A stretch of DNA of 20,260 bases from Candidatus Collierbacteria bacterium GW2011_GWB1_44_6. Its GTDB lineage: Bacteria > Patescibacteriota > Microgenomatia > UBA1400 > MFAQ01. Where the stretch lies: NCBI GenBank assembly GCA_000998025.1, contig LCJG01000006.1:1-20260 (forward strand). The letters run 5' to 3'. Of this stretch, positions 19,515-20,260 are shown piece after piece (position 1 is the stretch's first letter; each line of letters begins with the position of its first letter). Position numbers and translations under genes: made by a program. A model generated the notes under the pieces. That model was not told the DNA's origin and did not search any database. It was given only the letters and a program-made list of their open reading frames with translations.

Positions 19515-20165
19515 ATGAAGCCGAAAATAAGTTTTTCCAGAGTGAAACAGCTGACAGGGTCATATTGTGGCCCCGCGGTGATGCAGATGTTGGCTTCCAG
19601 CCTTGGAGTATCCGTATATCAGGAAACACTGGTGGATGCATGTGAGGCGAGGAAAACCGTGATGAAAGAGGGCATATCCTTGATCGATCTGGCCAAAGGA
19701 CTTAGAAAGTTAAATCCGGACCTGATTGTTTGGGCAAAAATGGACTCAAAAATAGAAGATATCAAGGAGATGCTGGATTTTGGTTACCCTGTAGCGGTAG
19801 ATTGGCAGGGAATTTTTACCGAGGATGAATATGGAGACGAAATATGGAACAGGAGCGACAAATTGGTTTCGTGGTGGGGTAAGCAGATGGGGGAGCCTGT
19901 TTCGGTTGGAGAACAGGGACATTACTGTATCGCGGTAGAGATAAACACAAATAAAGGGTATTTAAGATTTGCCGATCCATATGGCCACTATGCCGGTAAA
20001 GACCGTTTTGTGGCCTTGTGGGAGTTTGAAGAGAGGTGGTGGGACGATAGGATAGATAAGGACGAAAAAGGTAAAAAGAAGTATGTTTTGGAGAACAGAC
20101 TGATGTTTGTGGTGACTAAGAAAGGGGATAAGACGCCAAAAAAATTGGGGATGGTAGAAGTTTAA
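19515..20165 (+). CDS. C39-like papain-fold peptidase (216 aa)
   Basis: The peptidase C39-like pattern is visible: SYCGPAVMQMLASSLG with nucleophile C18 near the N-terminus, the catalytic His in EQGHYCIAVEI (H136) and the Asp in LRFADPYGHYAG (D154); a helix-turn GYPVAVDWQGIFTE lies between. No signal peptide or transporter domain, so it should act in the cytoplasm. Such enzymes cut peptide leaders or act as transferases. TAAAAT ends 6 nt before the ATG with no Shine-Dalgarno, so it has its own leaderless start although only 23 nt separate it from the ATP-grasp gene. A two-way terminator follows. Confidence 0.8.
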   Translation: MKPKISFSRVKQLTGSYCGPAVMQMLASSLGVSVYQETLVDACEARKTVMKEGISLIDLAKGLRKLNPDLIVWAKMDSKIEDIKEMLDFGYPVAVDWQGIFTEDEYGDEIWNRSDKLVSWWGKQMGEPVSVGEQGHYCIAVEINTNKGYLRFADPYGHYAGKDRFVALWEFEERWWDDRIDKDEKGKKKYVLENRLMFVVTKKGDKTPKKLGMVEV

Positions 20166-20188
20166 AAAAATCCGCTCGTGAGAGCGGA
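20164..20188 (-). terminator. Terminator hairpin, U tract on the minus strand
   Basis: TCCGCTC (20171-20177) pairs with GAGCGGA (20182-20188), GTGA loop. The seven A at 20164-20170 give a strong U tract on the minus strand, which implies a minus-strand gene entering from the right; it may also stop plus-strand transcripts from the C39-like gene. Confidence 0.7.
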
Positions 20189-20195
20189 GTTTGAG

Positions 20196-20260
20196 CTAAA
20201 AAGAAACAAAGGAGATATTTGGACAGCGTAACCATAGCCTTATTGTTTGGGCCATGAACT
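20196..20260 (-). CDS. Possible 3' end of a minus-strand gene (edge)
   Basis: On the minus strand a frame runs from the edge to a TAG at 20196, 8 nt before the terminator hairpin, the usual spacing; it reads FMAQTIRLWLRCPNISFVSF. The plus strand also holds AAAGGAG (20209-20215), so the alternative is a plus-strand gene starting near the edge (a TTG at 20219 stops after 12 codons, at a TGA overlapping an ATG at 20254). The edge does not let me decide. Confidence 0.25.
   Translation of the reverse strand, partial: FMAQTIRLWLRCPNISFVSF

Noticed and set aside
1..20260. CRISPR array, prophage or transposon
   Set aside because: No regularly spaced repeats, no terminase, capsid, integrase or transposase pattern; the only repeats are the three dispersed palindromes and the nusG-end match.
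1..20260. Alternative genetic code (UGA read as Gly, known in some Patescibacteria)
   Set aside because: Clear genes end at TGA directly before their terminators, for example at 3791 and at the ATP-grasp stop 19489-19491, so UGA is a stop here.

Overview
The window looks like a chromosomal segment of a small-genome bacterium, most likely from the Candidate Phyla Radiation (Patescibacteria). This is an inference from the style of the genes: a minimal SecE, a YvcK/CofD-type protein, a stand-alone GGQ protein, an HTH plus LAGLIDADG-like protein beside a tRNA, a C39-like peptidase, and very many short proteins I do not recognise. UGA is a normal stop here. No rRNA, CRISPR array, transposase or phage structural gene is visible.

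Layout. Positions 1-1423: a minus-strand pair (an edge-truncated unknown gene and a small membrane protein) diverges from a small membrane gene. 1439-2252: secE-nusG on the minus strand, without rplK after it. 2359-3047: two-gene plus-strand unit of unknown function. 3059-3402: no convincing gene, but a promoter followed by nested hairpins that I read as a structured RNA of about 300 nt. 3600-3815: small membrane gene. 3846-7487: minus-strand block with a yvcK/cofD-like gene, two small membrane genes, an unknown gene and a tandem pair of paralogues. 7601-8776: coiled-coil membrane protein. 8786-10173: strong promoter, structured leader and a Lys-rich zinc-motif protein. 10199-11913: three copies of a 27-nt palindrome surrounding a small gene, a GGQ (release-factor-like) gene and a RelE-type toxin-antitoxin pair. 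11984-13490: two divergent, GC-rich genes with strong promoters and a hidden 51-aa membrane peptide gene. 13512-16149: minus-strand small genes, including a hidden 31-aa membrane peptide. 16217-16946: tRNA-Trp(CCA) overlapped by the HTH/LAGLIDADG-like gene. 17016-20165: GNAT acyltransferase-like, double zinc-ribbon, ATP-grasp ligase and C39-like peptidase genes.

Two gene classes stand out. Recognisable conserved genes (secE, yvcK-like, GGQ protein, antitoxin, HTH, GNAT, ATP-grasp, C39-like) have a -10-like hexamer only 6-8 nt before the ATG and no Shine-Dalgarno, so their mRNAs are probably leaderless. The unrecognised genes (about two dozen, mostly short) have consensus or extended -10 promoters, a real leader (often with a hairpin), a strong Shine-Dalgarno and their own rho-independent terminator. 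This split is the main architectural feature of the window.

Functional links are few: secE-nusG (secretion/transcription), toxin-antitoxin, and the ATP-grasp plus C39-like pair, which could form a peptide ligation/cleavage system together with the nearby GNAT gene. Most small genes are unlinked in function as far as sequence alone can tell.
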